Below are positions 16,227-24,942 of a stretch of 64,000 bases of DNA, piece after piece. This stretch comes from Bradyrhizobium cajani (GTDB taxonomy: Bacteria > Pseudomonadota > Alphaproteobacteria > Rhizobiales > Xanthobacteraceae), in assembly GCF_009759665.1 (NCBI RefSeq), contig NZ_WQNE01000005.1, forward strand, positions 186,001-250,000, given 5' to 3'. The notes beneath the pieces were generated by a model. It had not been told where the DNA came from. It saw nothing but the letters and a program-made list of their open reading frames with translations, and made no database searches. The position numbers and the translations under genes are program-made. The number at the start of each line of letters is the position of its first letter. Position 1 is the stretch's first letter.

Positions 16227-16890
16227 GCGATCGGGTCTCGCCGAGATCGACCTCCGTCAACAATCCCTGGCGCAGCGCCAGTCGGACCAGCTCGATGTCG
16301 GAGCCGACGCCGAGCTTGTCCTTGATCAGGGAATGCAGGTTCGCCACCGTCTTCGGGCTGACATGCAGCGTTTCGGCGATCTCCTCCGTCGTGTTCTCGG
16401 CGAGCAGGAGCCGCATCACTTCGAATTCGCGTGCCGTGAGCACGTCGGCGGCCGAGCTTTCGCCGCCGAGCCGGCTCAGCGCGAGCTCGTGGTCGATATC
16501 GGGGCTGATGGCGATCTTGCCGGCGAGCACGTCCATCACCGCGCGCACCAGCGTCTCCGGCGGATTCGTCTTGGTCACGTAGCCCCTCGCGCCGGCGCGG
16601 ATCGCCTGCACGGCGAAGCCGGCATTCTGGTGCATGGTGAAGATGAGGATCCTTGCGGCCTTGTCCCACTGCCTGATCCGCCTGACGGCCTCGATGCCGC
16701 CGATGCCGGGCATGCTCAGATCCATGATGACGAGATCGGGCGCCTCGGATTTGAACAGACGGTAGGCTTCCGCGCCGTCGGCCGCTTCGGCGATGACGCG
16801 CAATCCCGGCTGCTTCTGGAGCACCGAGCGATAGCCCTCGCGGACGACGGAATGGTCGTCGACCAGCAAGATGGTCGCGTCAGCGCTCAT
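16207..16890 (-). CDS. NarL/FixJ-type response regulator
   Basis: The 227-residue protein has a receiver domain (residues 5-120: LLVDDHSVVREGYRSVL, phosphoacceptor Asp57 in LVIMDLSMPG, Lys in GYVTKTN) and a LuxR HTH (about 148-210: LTAREFEVMRLLLAENTTEE, SPKTVANLHSLIKDKLGVGS). It overlaps the upstream kinase gene by four bases (ATGA), so kinase and regulator are translated together as a cognate pair. Targets are not visible. The divergent DUF2380-like secreted protein at 18459 is a candidate because it shares the kinase promoter region. Confidence 0.92.
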   Translation of the reverse strand: MSADATILLVDDHSVVREGYRSVLQKQPGLRVIAEAADGAEAYRLFKSEAPDLVIMDLSMPGIGGIEAVRRIRQWDKAARILIFTMHQNAGFAVQAIRAGARGYVTKTNPPETLVRAVMDVLAGKIAISPDIDHELALSRLGGESSAADVLTAREFEVMRLLLAENTTEEIAETLHVSPKTVANLHSLIKDKLGVGSDIELVRLALRQGLLTEVDLGETRSLRPDSA

Positions 16891-18272
16891 GCCGCGTGTT
16901 CCAGGGGCTGCCGATTGGCGGCCGCGAGCGGGATGACGACGCGCAGCGCCGAGCCGCCGTTTGGTCCGGCCTCGAAGCTCAGCCGGCCGCGCAAGGCCGC
17001 GACGCGCTCGCGCATGCCGAGCAGGCCCATTCCGGATTTCGCGGCGGGATCGTTCGACCGTCCATCGTCGTCGATCGCAAGCGCGATCTCGTCAGCGCGC
17101 ATCGTCAGTTCCAGATTGACCCGGGTGGCGACGGCATGCTTGGCGGCGTTGGTGAGCGCCTCCTGCACGATGCGGTAGAGGTTGGCGCTGATCGAAGCCG
17201 GCAGGGCCTCGAACGCGCCGTCGAAACGGATCGAGAACCGCGTCTGGCCGCGGCTGCGTCCGTTCCAGCCGGCAACGAGACCTTCGAGGCTGGCGACGAG
17301 CCCGAGCTCCTCGACATCAGGCGGGCGCAAGCGGAACAGGGCGCCGCGCAGTGTCTCCATCATGCCGGTCGCGGTCCGCGCGATGCCGTCGCATTCGCCG
17401 AGCAGGGCCGGGCAATCCTGCGCGGCGGTCTGTCGGGCGGAGGAGGCGAGCGCGCGGATGGCGGCCAGCGACTGACCGAACTCGTCGTGCAGCTCGCGCG
17501 CCAGATGACGACGTTCCTCGTCCTGGAGCGCGATCAGCTTTCGCGTCAGCTCGCTGCGCTCGGCAAGCGCGGTGTCGAGACTTTCAGCGAGATGGTTGAA
17601 GACGTCGCGGATGGCTGACAGTTCGGCGAGGTCGAATGGCGGCAGCCGCGCGGTGAGGTCATTGGCGGCGATGCGTTCGAGGCCGCTGCGGATCATGCGG
17701 GTGGGACGCAGCGCGCGGGCGAGTGCGGCATAGACCAGGACGCACAACAGCGGCAGGGCGATCGCAAGCGCGAGCATCAGCCGGCCGGCCTCGTGCCAGG
17801 CTTCGGCCGTCTGCACGGCCGGATCGACCGAGACCACGGTCTCGCCAAGCTTCGTTCCGCGCACGATCACAGGCCGTGCCGCCTCGCGGCCGGGGTCGAA
17901 CAGGCTGCCATAGAAGGCCGCGAAAACCTGCGGCGGCGGGTTCGCCGGTATAGGCGCGCCGCTACAGAAGCGCTGAAGGACGTCGCCGCCCGTGCCGCGG
18001 AACGCCAGGCACAGGCCGGGCGTCATCACATAGGCCGAAACGGGGTCGAGGTTTGGGAAGTCCGAGCGCGGGCTGGCCACCCACTGGACCTTGCCCTGCT
18101 GCAGCTCCAGCGTCTTCGCCACGATGGCGGCGATATCGTCGATGCGCGCATGGGCCGCTCGGTCAGCCGTGATGAGGAAATAGGCGGAGATCGCGGCGAA
18201 GCAGGCGGCCGTTATCGCGGCCACACGCAACGTCAGACGGACCTTGAGATCGAATCTCGGGCGGTTCCACAT
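16887..18272 (-). CDS. Sensor histidine kinase (HisKA_3 class)
   Basis: The 461-residue inner-membrane kinase has helix 1 (about residues 12-36), a periplasmic sensor region (37-160), helix 2 (163-183), a HAMP linker (RALRPTRMIRSGLERIAAND), a HisKA_3 phosphoacceptor helix with His262 in RHLARELHDEFGQSL, and a HATPase_c domain (LYRIVQEALTNAAKHA, DDDGRSNDPAAKSGMGLLGM). The NarX/DegS-type H-box matches the NarL-type partner downstream. The start at 18272 is followed directly by the basic N-terminus; upstream codons give no homology-like sequence. The signal is unknown. The periplasmic domain contains two Cys (CLAFRGTGGDVLQRFC) that might form a disulfide. Confidence 0.9.
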   Translation of the reverse strand: MWNRPRFDLKVRLTLRVAAITAACFAAISAYFLITADRAAHARIDDIAAIVAKTLELQQGKVQWVASPRSDFPNLDPVSAYVMTPGLCLAFRGTGGDVLQRFCSGAPIPANPPPQVFAAFYGSLFDPGREAARPVIVRGTKLGETVVSVDPAVQTAEAWHEAGRLMLALAIALPLLCVLVYAALARALRPTRMIRSGLERIAANDLTARLPPFDLAELSAIRDVFNHLAESLDTALAERSELTRKLIALQDEERRHLARELHDEFGQSLAAIRALASSARQTAAQDCPALLGECDGIARTATGMMETLRGALFRLRPPDVEELGLVASLEGLVAGWNGRSRGQTRFSIRFDGAFEALPASISANLYRIVQEALTNAAKHAVATRVNLELTMRADEIALAIDDDGRSNDPAAKSGMGLLGMRERVAALRGRLSFEAGPNGGSALRVVIPLAAANRQPLEHAA

Positions 18273-18458
18273 CGGGGCACCTGGCGCGAACGGAATTGTT
18301 GCGCCCGCATTAAACGGCAGAACGCAAGCGGCGGAAAGCGCCACTCTTACCGCAGTGCAACGTCGTGAGATTTTCCCGGCTTTCGCCGGGACCGGTGCTG
18401 CTGCATTGCCTGAGGCGGCCGTCCAGATTGCGCCGCCGCTCCACCACACGAGGCCTGC

Positions 18459-19325
18459 ATGCGCTCCCCCCGGTTGATCCTCTCCGCTTTCCTCCTCTTC
18501 GTTCTCCCGGCAGCTAATTCGCCGGCCGGTGCCGAGACAGCCGTCGGCGTTGCCATGGACGATTTCAGCTATACCGATACATCAGCCGAACCGGCCAACC
18601 AGACCGCCGCCCATGAGCGGCGGCTATCGGCGTTCATGGCCGCGCTCAGACGCGATATCGGCGCGGACCGGCGCTACCGGCTGGTGCCGTCGGCCCAGGA
18701 CGGCGCGGCGTTCAAGATCATCGGCGGCATCCAGAAGACCAGTACGCTGGTGCAATGGGCCAAGGTCGCCGTGATCGACGTCGGCGCCAAGAAGCTCGTG
18801 ATGGACAAGCTCTACAGCTTCCGTGGCGACAATGACGAATCATGGGAGCGTGCCGAGATCTTCGTGTCACGCGAGGTCATGGCCGCGCTCGGCACACCAG
18901 CGCCGGTCGCGCTTGCGGTGTTCGACTTCGAGCTTGAGGACATGACGGCCGCTTCCGCTTCCGCATTGGCCGCCTCCGACGCGTCGTACCTGGCCGAGGT
19001 CACCAGCGGTGTGCGCGACATGCTCGGCCAATCCGGCCGTTACCGGATCGTCGATGTCGGCGCAGACGCGGCGAAAGCGGGCACCTTGCGCGACTGCGGC
19101 GGCTGCGAGGCCTCCATCGCTCAGAAGCTCGGCGCGGACCAGTCGCTGATCGGCGTGGTGCGCCGGGTCAGCCGCACCGAATACACGCTCGGTTTCCAGG
19201 TGCGCGATGCCAGGACCGGCGCGGTGCTGGCGCGCGGCGACAGCGGCCTGCGCATGGGCGCGGACTATTCCTGGAAGCGCGGGGCCGTGCGGCTCGTCAG
19301 CGACCGGCTGATCGAGAGCCAGTAG
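18459..19325 (+). CDS. Secreted protein with duplicated DUF2380/DUF3280-like domain
   Basis: The 288-residue protein has a signal peptide (MRSPRLILSAFLLFVLPAAN, cleavage near AGA). Two similar halves follow: AVGVAMDDFSYTDTSAEP... with RYRLVPSAQDGAAFKIIGG, and VALAVFDFELEDMTAASASA... with RYRIVDVGADAAKAGTLRDC. Both contain the sequence order of exported DUF2380/DUF3280 proteins, and the second contains DCGGCEASIAQKLGADQSLI. It is exported to the periplasm, with unknown function. It is divergent from the two-component genes with about 190 bases between, so the regulator may control it. I recall similar neighbours near methylotrophy-type MoxYX regulators but see no such enzymes here. Confidence 0.72.
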   Translation: MRSPRLILSAFLLFVLPAANSPAGAETAVGVAMDDFSYTDTSAEPANQTAAHERRLSAFMAALRRDIGADRRYRLVPSAQDGAAFKIIGGIQKTSTLVQWAKVAVIDVGAKKLVMDKLYSFRGDNDESWERAEIFVSREVMAALGTPAPVALAVFDFELEDMTAASASALAASDASYLAEVTSGVRDMLGQSGRYRIVDVGADAAKAGTLRDCGGCEASIAQKLGADQSLIGVVRRVSRTEYTLGFQVRDARTGAVLARGDSGLRMGADYSWKRGAVRLVSDRLIESQ

Positions 19326-19356
19326 CGTCCGCCGTCGCCGATCGGCCGCCGGGCTC

Positions 19357-19484
19357 CACCTCTCCCCAGCGGGGACGGATTGCGAAGCAATCCGGGTGAG
19401 GGGCCGCAGTATTCAGTGAGGCTGTAACCCCTCACCCGGATCGCATCTTTCGATGCGATCCGACCTCTCCCTACGGGAGAGGTG
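19357..19484. repeat. Intergenic inverted-repeat element
   Basis: CACCTCTCCC (19357-19366) is complemented by GGGAGAGGTG (19475-19484). TCCGGGTGAGGGG (19391-19403) pairs perfectly with CCCCTCACCCGGA (19428-19440). The composite looks like the CCTCTCCC-type intergenic repeat widespread in Bradyrhizobium. It lies between convergent genes and may terminate both. Confidence 0.75.
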
Positions 19485-19504
19485 AACCAAGGCACAGGCG
19501 TAGC

Positions 19505-20536
19505 CTAGAAGGTCAACTGCACCTTCATCGATTGCGAGCGGTCGCTGGCGAGCTCGAACGCGGCGACCGCGTTCTCGAACGGCATCGTGGCCGTGATCAG
19601 CGGCTTGACGTCGATCAGGCCTTCGCCCATCAGCCGCACCGCGAGCTCGAACTCGGGATCGAAGCGGAAGGTGCCGCGGAGCTGCAATTCCTTGGCGACG
19701 ATCGAGTTGATCGGCAGCGTCATCTCGCCGCCGAGGCCGAGCTGCACGAGCGTTGCGCCCGGCCGCAGCACGTCCAGCGCGGTGCGTAGCGCGGTCTGGT
19801 TGCCGGAGGCTTCGAACAGCGTATCGAACACGCCCTTGCCGGCGCGCCACGGATCGAGCGCCGAGACATTGGTTGCGACGTTGATGGCATGGGTGGCGCC
19901 GAGCTTCCTGGCGACTGCCAACGGCGCATCGGCGACATCGGTCACCACGATCTCGGATGCGCCGCCGAAGCGCGAAACCAAGATCATCAGCGCGCCGATC
20001 GGGCCGCAGCCGGTGATCAGCACGCGCTTGCCGAGGAGGGGGCCGGCCTGCCGGCCGGCATGCAGGCACACTGCGAGCGGCTCGGCCACCGCGGCTTCCG
20101 CCAGTGAGAGCTTGTCAGCGATCGGCACGGCCTGCGTGGCATCGACCGTGATGAATTCACGGAAGCCGCCCTGCACATGTGGAAAGCGCATCGCGCTGCC
20201 GAGGAAGCGCATGTCGAGGCACTGGTTGCGCATGCCCTCCTGGCAATGCAGGCACTGACCGCACGGCTTGCTCGGATTGACCGCGACGCGCGTGCCAGGC
20301 ATGACGCTGGTGACGCCGTCACCAACTGCGGCAACGACGCCGGCGATCTCATGGCCCAGCGCCATCGGCTGCTGGATGCGCACGACGCCAAAACCGCCGT
20401 GATGGTAGTAGTGCAGGTCGGAGCCGCAGATTCCGCCATTGGCGATCTTGACGCGGACTTCACCCGGACCGGGCGCCGGGTCGGGATAGGCGTCGATCCG
20501 CAGATCCTTCGGGGCGTGAATGACGACGGCGCGCAT
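19505..20536 (-). CDS. idnD: Zinc-dependent alcohol dehydrogenase, L-idonate 5-dehydrogenase type
   Basis: The 343-residue medium-chain dehydrogenase has catalytic zinc ligands Cys37 (GGICGSDLHYY), His62-Glu63 (ALGHEIAG), a structural zinc set Cys92/95/98/106 (PCGQCLHCQEGMRNQC) and the NAD loop ITGCGPIGAL. GSDLHYYHHGGFG is the pattern of L-idonate 5-dehydrogenases, which oxidise L-idonate to 5-ketogluconate. It is followed upstream in the operon by an SDR of gluconate-5-dehydrogenase type, which supports that assignment. The enolase-superfamily dehydratase in the same operon suggests a broader hexonate or hexuronate role. The exact substrate is an inference. Confidence 0.82.
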   Translation of the reverse strand: MRAVVIHAPKDLRIDAYPDPAPGPGEVRVKIANGGICGSDLHYYHHGGFGVVRIQQPMALGHEIAGVVAAVGDGVTSVMPGTRVAVNPSKPCGQCLHCQEGMRNQCLDMRFLGSAMRFPHVQGGFREFITVDATQAVPIADKLSLAEAAVAEPLAVCLHAGRQAGPLLGKRVLITGCGPIGALMILVSRFGGASEIVVTDVADAPLAVARKLGATHAINVATNVSALDPWRAGKGVFDTLFEASGNQTALRTALDVLRPGATLVQLGLGGEMTLPINSIVAKELQLRGTFRFDPEFELAVRLMGEGLIDVKPLITATMPFENAVAAFELASDRSQSMKVQLTF

Positions 20537-20563
20537 GGCTTGCTCTCTCGTTGCTCTTCGCGG

Positions 20564-21331
20564 TTACATCGCGGCGATCATGCCGCCATCGACATAGATG
20601 ATCTGGCCGTTGACGTAGGTCGATGCGTCCGAGGCCAGGAAGATGGCGGCGCCGACCAGTTCGTCCGGCTTGCCCCAGCGCTTCGAGGGAATTCGCCCCA
20701 TCAGCCAGTTGTTGAAGTCGGGATTGTTGACCAGTGCCTCGTTCATGTCGGTCAGCATATAACCGGGGCCGATCGCGTTGGCTTGGATTCCGTGCTGGGC
20801 CCATTCCACCGCCATCGAGCGGGTCAGGTTCTTGATGCCGCCCTTGGCGGCGGTGTAGGGCGCGATTGTGGGGCGGGCGAGCTCGCTGCCGAGCGAGCCG
20901 ATATTGATGATCTTGCCGTGCTTGCGCGGGATCATCCGCTTGGCCGCCTCGCGACCGATCACGAAGGCGCTGGTGAGGTTGGTCTCGATCACCTTGCGCC
21001 ACTCGTCGGTGGTGAACTCCACCAGCGGCTTGCGGTGCTGGATGCCGGCATTGTTGACGACGATGTCGACCGCAATGCCCTTCTTGTCGAAGTCGTTGAA
21101 CGCCGCGACGATCGCGGGCTCGTCGGTGACATTGAAGGCGGCGCCCTCGGCCTGATGACCGGAGCTGCGAAATTCAGCCACGGCCTGCTCGACGCGCTTG
21201 GGATCGACGCCATTGATGATCAGCTTGGCGCCGGCCTTGGCCATGCCCTCGGCGATGGCGCGGCCGAGGCCGCGGGAGGAGCCGGTCACGAGCGCGGTGC
21301 GGCCGGAAAGATCGAACAGGGAAGTGCTCAT
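20564..21331 (-). CDS. SDR oxidoreductase, gluconate 5-dehydrogenase type
   Basis: The 255-residue SDR has cofactor loop TGSSRGLGRA (residues 17-26), NNAG (93-96) and a complete catalytic set Ser146, Tyr159 and Lys163 (PYTAAKGGI). It resembles IdnO/Gno, which reduce 5-ketogluconate to gluconate. Its position between an idonate-type dehydrogenase and a sugar-acid dehydratase fits a hexonate pathway. It lies 27 bases upstream of idnD and 12 bases downstream of the dehydratase gene, so the three genes form one leftward operon. In contrast to the SDR at 12130-12834, its active site is intact. Confidence 0.87.
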   Translation of the reverse strand: MSTSLFDLSGRTALVTGSSRGLGRAIAEGMAKAGAKLIINGVDPKRVEQAVAEFRSSGHQAEGAAFNVTDEPAIVAAFNDFDKKGIAVDIVVNNAGIQHRKPLVEFTTDEWRKVIETNLTSAFVIGREAAKRMIPRKHGKIINIGSLGSELARPTIAPYTAAKGGIKNLTRSMAVEWAQHGIQANAIGPGYMLTDMNEALVNNPDFNNWLMGRIPSKRWGKPDELVGAAIFLASDASTYVNGQIIYVDGGMIAAM

Positions 21332-21343
21332 CTCAAGAAATCC

Positions 21344-22543
21344 TCAGACGTTGGAGCGGCGAACGGTGAGATCGGAACGGTCGAACACGGCGGGGAGGAG
21401 GTCGACGCCCAGTCCGGGGCCTTCCATCGGATAGACAAAACCGTCCTTGATCACCGGCATCGTGGTGACGAGCTCATTGTACCAGCCCTTGTAAAAGGCG
21501 CGCACGGATTCCTGGATCAGCGTGTTGGGCTGGCTGAACGACATGTGGATGGCCGCGATGAAGCCGATCGGGCCGATGCAGTCGTGCGGCGCAAAGGGCC
21601 GGTGGTAGGTCTCGGCCATCGCCGCGATCTTGCGGCCTTCGGTGAGGCCGCCGGTCCAGCACAGGTCGGCCATCACCACGTGCATGGCATCACGGTCGAG
21701 CATGTCCTTGTAGGGGAAGCGCGAGCCCAGCGTCTCGCTGGCGCAGACCCAGACGTCGGTCGAGCGCGCATATTCGGCGAGCGCCTGCGGCGAATTCATG
21801 CGGATCGGGTCTTCGTACCAGGTCGGCTTGTACGGCTCGAGCGCGCGCGCGATCTGCTTGGCGGTCGGCAGGTTCCACAGCGAGTGGAGCTCGACCATGA
21901 TCTCCATCTTGTCGCCGACGGCTTTTCGGATCTTCTCGAACGGCTCGATCGCCTGCTTCATCTGCGCAGCGGTGATGTAGAGACCCTTGTTCTCCTGTGC
22001 CGCCGGATCGAACGGCCAGATCTTCATCGCCGAGATGCCGCTCTCCAAGAGGCTTTCGGCGAGCGCATCGGCTCGGTGCATGAAGCCCTCGAGATCCTCG
22101 TAGGGGCCCTTGGAGGCTCCGAGATTCCAGTTGGCGACCGGGCTGATATTGGTCGAGCGGACATATTGGGTGCCGGCGCAGGTGTTGTAGATGCGCTGCT
22201 TGTCGCGGCAGAGGCCACCGAGCATCTGGTGCACCGGCTGATTGCAGACCTTGCCGAACAGGTCCCACAGCGCAATGTCGATCGCGGAGGCTGCGCGGTA
22301 TTCGACGCCGGTCGACGACTGCGCCATCGGCAGGTTCAGCATGTCGCGATGGATCGCCTCGATATGCAGGGGATTGCGACCGAGCAGGCGGCCGGCGAAG
22401 GTGTCGTGGATCTGCGCCTCGACCGCGCCCGCGCCATAAAAGGTCTCGCCGAGCCCGATCACGCCGGTGTCGGTGTAGATGCGCACCCAGATGACGTTGG
22501 AGAATTCCTCGGTGCGCAGGGTCTCGATCGACGTGATCTTCAC
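21344..22543 (-). CDS. Mandelate racemase/muconate lactonizing enzyme family dehydratase
   Basis: The 399-residue enolase-superfamily enzyme has an N-terminal capping domain (residues 1-120) and a TIM barrel. Metal-ligand and catalytic segments are seen: MEIMVELHSLW, WYEDPIR, CASETLGSRF, MADLCWTGGLTEGRKIA and the His of FAPHDCIGP. These are the pattern of acid-sugar dehydratases (gluconate, mannonate, galactonate types). It removes water from a sugar acid to give a 2-keto-3-deoxy acid. It is first in the operon with SDR and idnD, and diverges from the GntR regulator, which presumably responds to its substrate or product. The precise sugar acid is not readable. Confidence 0.88.
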   Translation of the reverse strand: MKITSIETLRTEEFSNVIWVRIYTDTGVIGLGETFYGAGAVEAQIHDTFAGRLLGRNPLHIEAIHRDMLNLPMAQSSTGVEYRAASAIDIALWDLFGKVCNQPVHQMLGGLCRDKQRIYNTCAGTQYVRSTNISPVANWNLGASKGPYEDLEGFMHRADALAESLLESGISAMKIWPFDPAAQENKGLYITAAQMKQAIEPFEKIRKAVGDKMEIMVELHSLWNLPTAKQIARALEPYKPTWYEDPIRMNSPQALAEYARSTDVWVCASETLGSRFPYKDMLDRDAMHVVMADLCWTGGLTEGRKIAAMAETYHRPFAPHDCIGPIGFIAAIHMSFSQPNTLIQESVRAFYKGWYNELVTTMPVIKDGFVYPMEGPGLGVDLLPAVFDRSDLTVRRSNV

Positions 22544-22635
22544 GACAACAGTCCTCCCGTCAGGCGCATAGGCCCGCTTTGTTTGTCATTTCTGCGCCGC
22601 CATTGCCGGCGGGCCGGGCGCAGTCTTACGCCCGC

Positions 22636-22651
22636 TTGTAATATATCACAA
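22636..22651. promoter_or_regulatory. GntR-type operator candidate between sugar-acid operon and its regulator
   Basis: TTGTAATATATCACAA is symmetric at 14 of 16 positions and AT rich within a GC-rich region. It lies in the 171-base divergent spacer between the dehydratase operon and the GntR gene, where an FCD-type repressor would control both sides. Confidence 0.55.
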
Positions 22652-22714
22652 CATGTTTTAAGGGTGCCACGGACAAGGCGCGCCAGCGAGAGCGCGGGTC
22701 GACGGGAGGGAAAG

Positions 22715-23482
22715 ATGGCACGGCGCAAGCGCGCGCTCGAGGTGGTGAGAAACGATGACGGCGGCAAGGGCAGGCCTTCCCGGCGCAACCGTCTCAACTT
22801 CTTCGAGCTTGCCTACCAGAGGATCGAGGAGCTTCTCGTTCATTGCGAGCTCAAACCCGGCCAGTTCGTGACCATGTTGGAATTGCAGCAGATCACCGGT
22901 TTCGGCCGCACGCCGGTGCATCACGCGGTCAACCGTCTCTCGGCCGATACGCTCATCATCATTCGTCCACGCCATGGCCTGCACATCGCGCCGATCGATC
23001 TGGCGCGCGAGCGCATGCTGCTCGGCCTCCGCCGCGACATGGAGCGCTTCGTGATCCGCCTCGCGGCCGATCGTGCCAGCCTGTCGCATCGCAATCAGGC
23101 GCTTCACATCGAGCGTCTCCTGCGCGAGCGCCGCGCCAGCCTGACGCTCGACGAATTCAACAGCCTCGACCGCCGCATCGACGCGCTGGTGCTGGAGGCC
23201 GCCGGCGAGCCGTTTCTGGTGCACACGTTGCGGCCGTTGCACACGCTCTACCGCCGCATCGGATACATCCACCACCGCTTCATGCCGGGGCAGGCCGACC
23301 TGTCAGGCACGATCGATCACCACCTCGCCATTCTCAATGCGGTCGCCAGCCGCCGCGTCGATGACGCGGTGAAGGCGAGCGATGCGCTGATCGACTACAT
23401 GGACTTCATGTTCACGGGCATGGAGGCGGGCATCGATCCGCGTCTGCTCGATTGCAGCATCGAGCCGCTGCTCGGCACGTAG
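22715..23482 (+). CDS. GntR-family (FCD) transcriptional regulator
   Basis: The 255-residue regulator has an N-terminal winged helix (about residues 28-95: FELAYQRIEELLVHCELKPG, TGFGRTPVHHAVNRLS) and a C-terminal all-helical FCD ligand domain (about 105-235: LGLRRDMERFVIRLAADRAS, FNSLDRRIDALVLEAAGEPF, then HHRFMPGQADLSGTIDHHLA). The D-x3-H and H-H positions fit the metal-binding FCD pocket. GGGAGGGAAAG precedes the ATG. It is divergent from the sugar-acid catabolic operon and directly precedes the MFS permease, so it probably represses both until a sugar acid appears. Confidence 0.88.
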   Translation: MARRKRALEVVRNDDGGKGRPSRRNRLNFFELAYQRIEELLVHCELKPGQFVTMLELQQITGFGRTPVHHAVNRLSADTLIIIRPRHGLHIAPIDLARERMLLGLRRDMERFVIRLAADRASLSHRNQALHIERLLRERRASLTLDEFNSLDRRIDALVLEAAGEPFLVHTLRPLHTLYRRIGYIHHRFMPGQADLSGTIDHHLAILNAVASRRVDDAVKASDALIDYMDFMFTGMEAGIDPRLLDCSIEPLLGT

Positions 23483-23506
23483 AGAGTTTTGAAGAGAGGA
23501 CCAAAC

Positions 23507-24871
23507 ATGCAAACGATGGCCATGCCACAACCGACCGCGAGCGAAGCCGCGGTCCGCTACCTCATCACGAACTACAGTCCAAAGGGTAACAAGGTCGGCT
23601 GGCTGATGATGGCCTCGATCCTGGTCGAAGCCTGGGATCTCTATTCGATCGCTTTCGTGCTGATCTTCATCAAGGAGCAATACAATCCCGATCCGCTGAT
23701 GCTCGGCCTTGCCGCGGCCGGCACGCAAGGCGGCGCCCTGATCGGCGCGCTGCTCGGCGGCTGGCTGTCTGACAAGATCGGTCGCCGCGTGATGTTCCTG
23801 GTGACGATGGTGCTGTTCATCGTGCTGGCGTTGGCGCAGGCCTTCGTGCCCAGCGTCGGCTGGCTCGTCGTGATCCGCTTCCTGCTCGGCATCCCGCTCG
23901 GCTCCGACATCTCGACCGGCTACACCTACATCATGGAATCCATGGCCAAGGGCGAGCGCGAGGTCATGGGCAACCGCTGGCAGTTCATGTTCGCCGTCGG
24001 CGAGGTCCTCACCATCGGCGTCATCGTCATCTTCCTCCTGATCGACATGCAGCACGAGATGCTTTGGCGCGTGACGCTCGGCCTCGGCGCGGTGCCGGCG
24101 CTGATCATCCTGATCATGCGGCACGACGTGCCGGAGACGGCGGTGTGGCTGGTGCAGAAGGGACGCTACCGTGAAGCCAAGCGGGTCGCGCGCGAGATGT
24201 TCAACGACAATCTCGACATGCTGCCGGACCAGGATGTGAAGGTGCCGAAGGTCTCAACCCGCGACTTCCTCGCCGACCTCAAGAAGGATCCGATCCGCTG
24301 GCGCGCCACGGTCTACGGCTGGATCGCCTGCTTCGCGCAAGGCAGCGAGTTCTCGACCTTCGCGTTCTACCTGCCGGTGCTGTTCGTGATGGTCGGCGTG
24401 TCGAGCGTGCTGGGCAACAATCTGGTGACGATGGGGCTGTTCTGCTTCGCCGCTCTGTCCGGTTGGGTCGGTCCGTTGCTGACGCCGAAGATCGGCCATC
24501 GCGGCATCGCGATTGCCGGTTTCGGCATCGTGCTGGCCTCGCTGCTGGTCGCGGCCTTCGCGCTCTACACCGACAACAAGATGCTGCTGCCGTTCGCGGC
24601 CGCCGCCATGCTGTGGGGCCACTATTGGGATGCCTCGAACTGCATGACGATCCCGACCATGGTCGCCAAGCCCAAATATCGCGGCACCGCCAGCGGCTTC
24701 GCCTACATGTTCGTGAAGCTGCCGTCGTTCCTGGCGATCTTCCTGTTCCCGTCGCTGTTCGCGGCGATCGGGCAGGCGAATGCCACGCTGTTCGTCGCGA
24801 TCTTCCCGCTGATCGGATTGCTCGCCGCAATCTTCATCCTGCCGGAAGTCTACGGCTACGAGAACGACTGA
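23507..24871 (+). CDS. MFS transporter, sugar/organic acid type
   Basis: The 454-residue permease has twelve predicted helices and MFS signatures GGWLSDKIGRRVMF (loop 2-3) and RFLLGIPLGSDISTGYTYIM (helix 4-5, typical of the sugar/metabolite:H+ symporter group). Two amphipathic loops are present (RYREAKRVAREMF). GAGAGGACC precedes the ATG at 23507. It lies 24 bases after the GntR gene on the same strand and faces the hexonate operon, so its substrate is probably the sugar acid degraded by idnD and its partners. It sits in the cytoplasmic membrane. Confidence 0.88.
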   Translation: MQTMAMPQPTASEAAVRYLITNYSPKGNKVGWLMMASILVEAWDLYSIAFVLIFIKEQYNPDPLMLGLAAAGTQGGALIGALLGGWLSDKIGRRVMFLVTMVLFIVLALAQAFVPSVGWLVVIRFLLGIPLGSDISTGYTYIMESMAKGEREVMGNRWQFMFAVGEVLTIGVIVIFLLIDMQHEMLWRVTLGLGAVPALIILIMRHDVPETAVWLVQKGRYREAKRVAREMFNDNLDMLPDQDVKVPKVSTRDFLADLKKDPIRWRATVYGWIACFAQGSEFSTFAFYLPVLFVMVGVSSVLGNNLVTMGLFCFAALSGWVGPLLTPKIGHRGIAIAGFGIVLASLLVAAFALYTDNKMLLPFAAAAMLWGHYWDASNCMTIPTMVAKPKYRGTASGFAYMFVKLPSFLAIFLFPSLFAAIGQANATLFVAIFPLIGLLAAIFILPEVYGYEND

Positions 24872-24942
24872 CGAAGCGCTGCCCGGTCGCGGCGTCACGG
24901 CCGCGATCGGGCGTCTTCCTAGAGGATGAGCCGCGGGGGCGG

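Noticed and set aside
16207..18272. Assignment of the two-component pair as MoxYX
   Set aside because: The kinase and regulator classes fit, but no methanol-oxidation or PQQ genes are near, so I kept a general call.
20177..23482. A 1101-codon open frame on the plus strand across the hexonate operon
   Set aside because: Its first 850 codons are antisense to three clear minus-strand genes; only the last 256 codons from the ATG at 22715 form a real gene (GntR).
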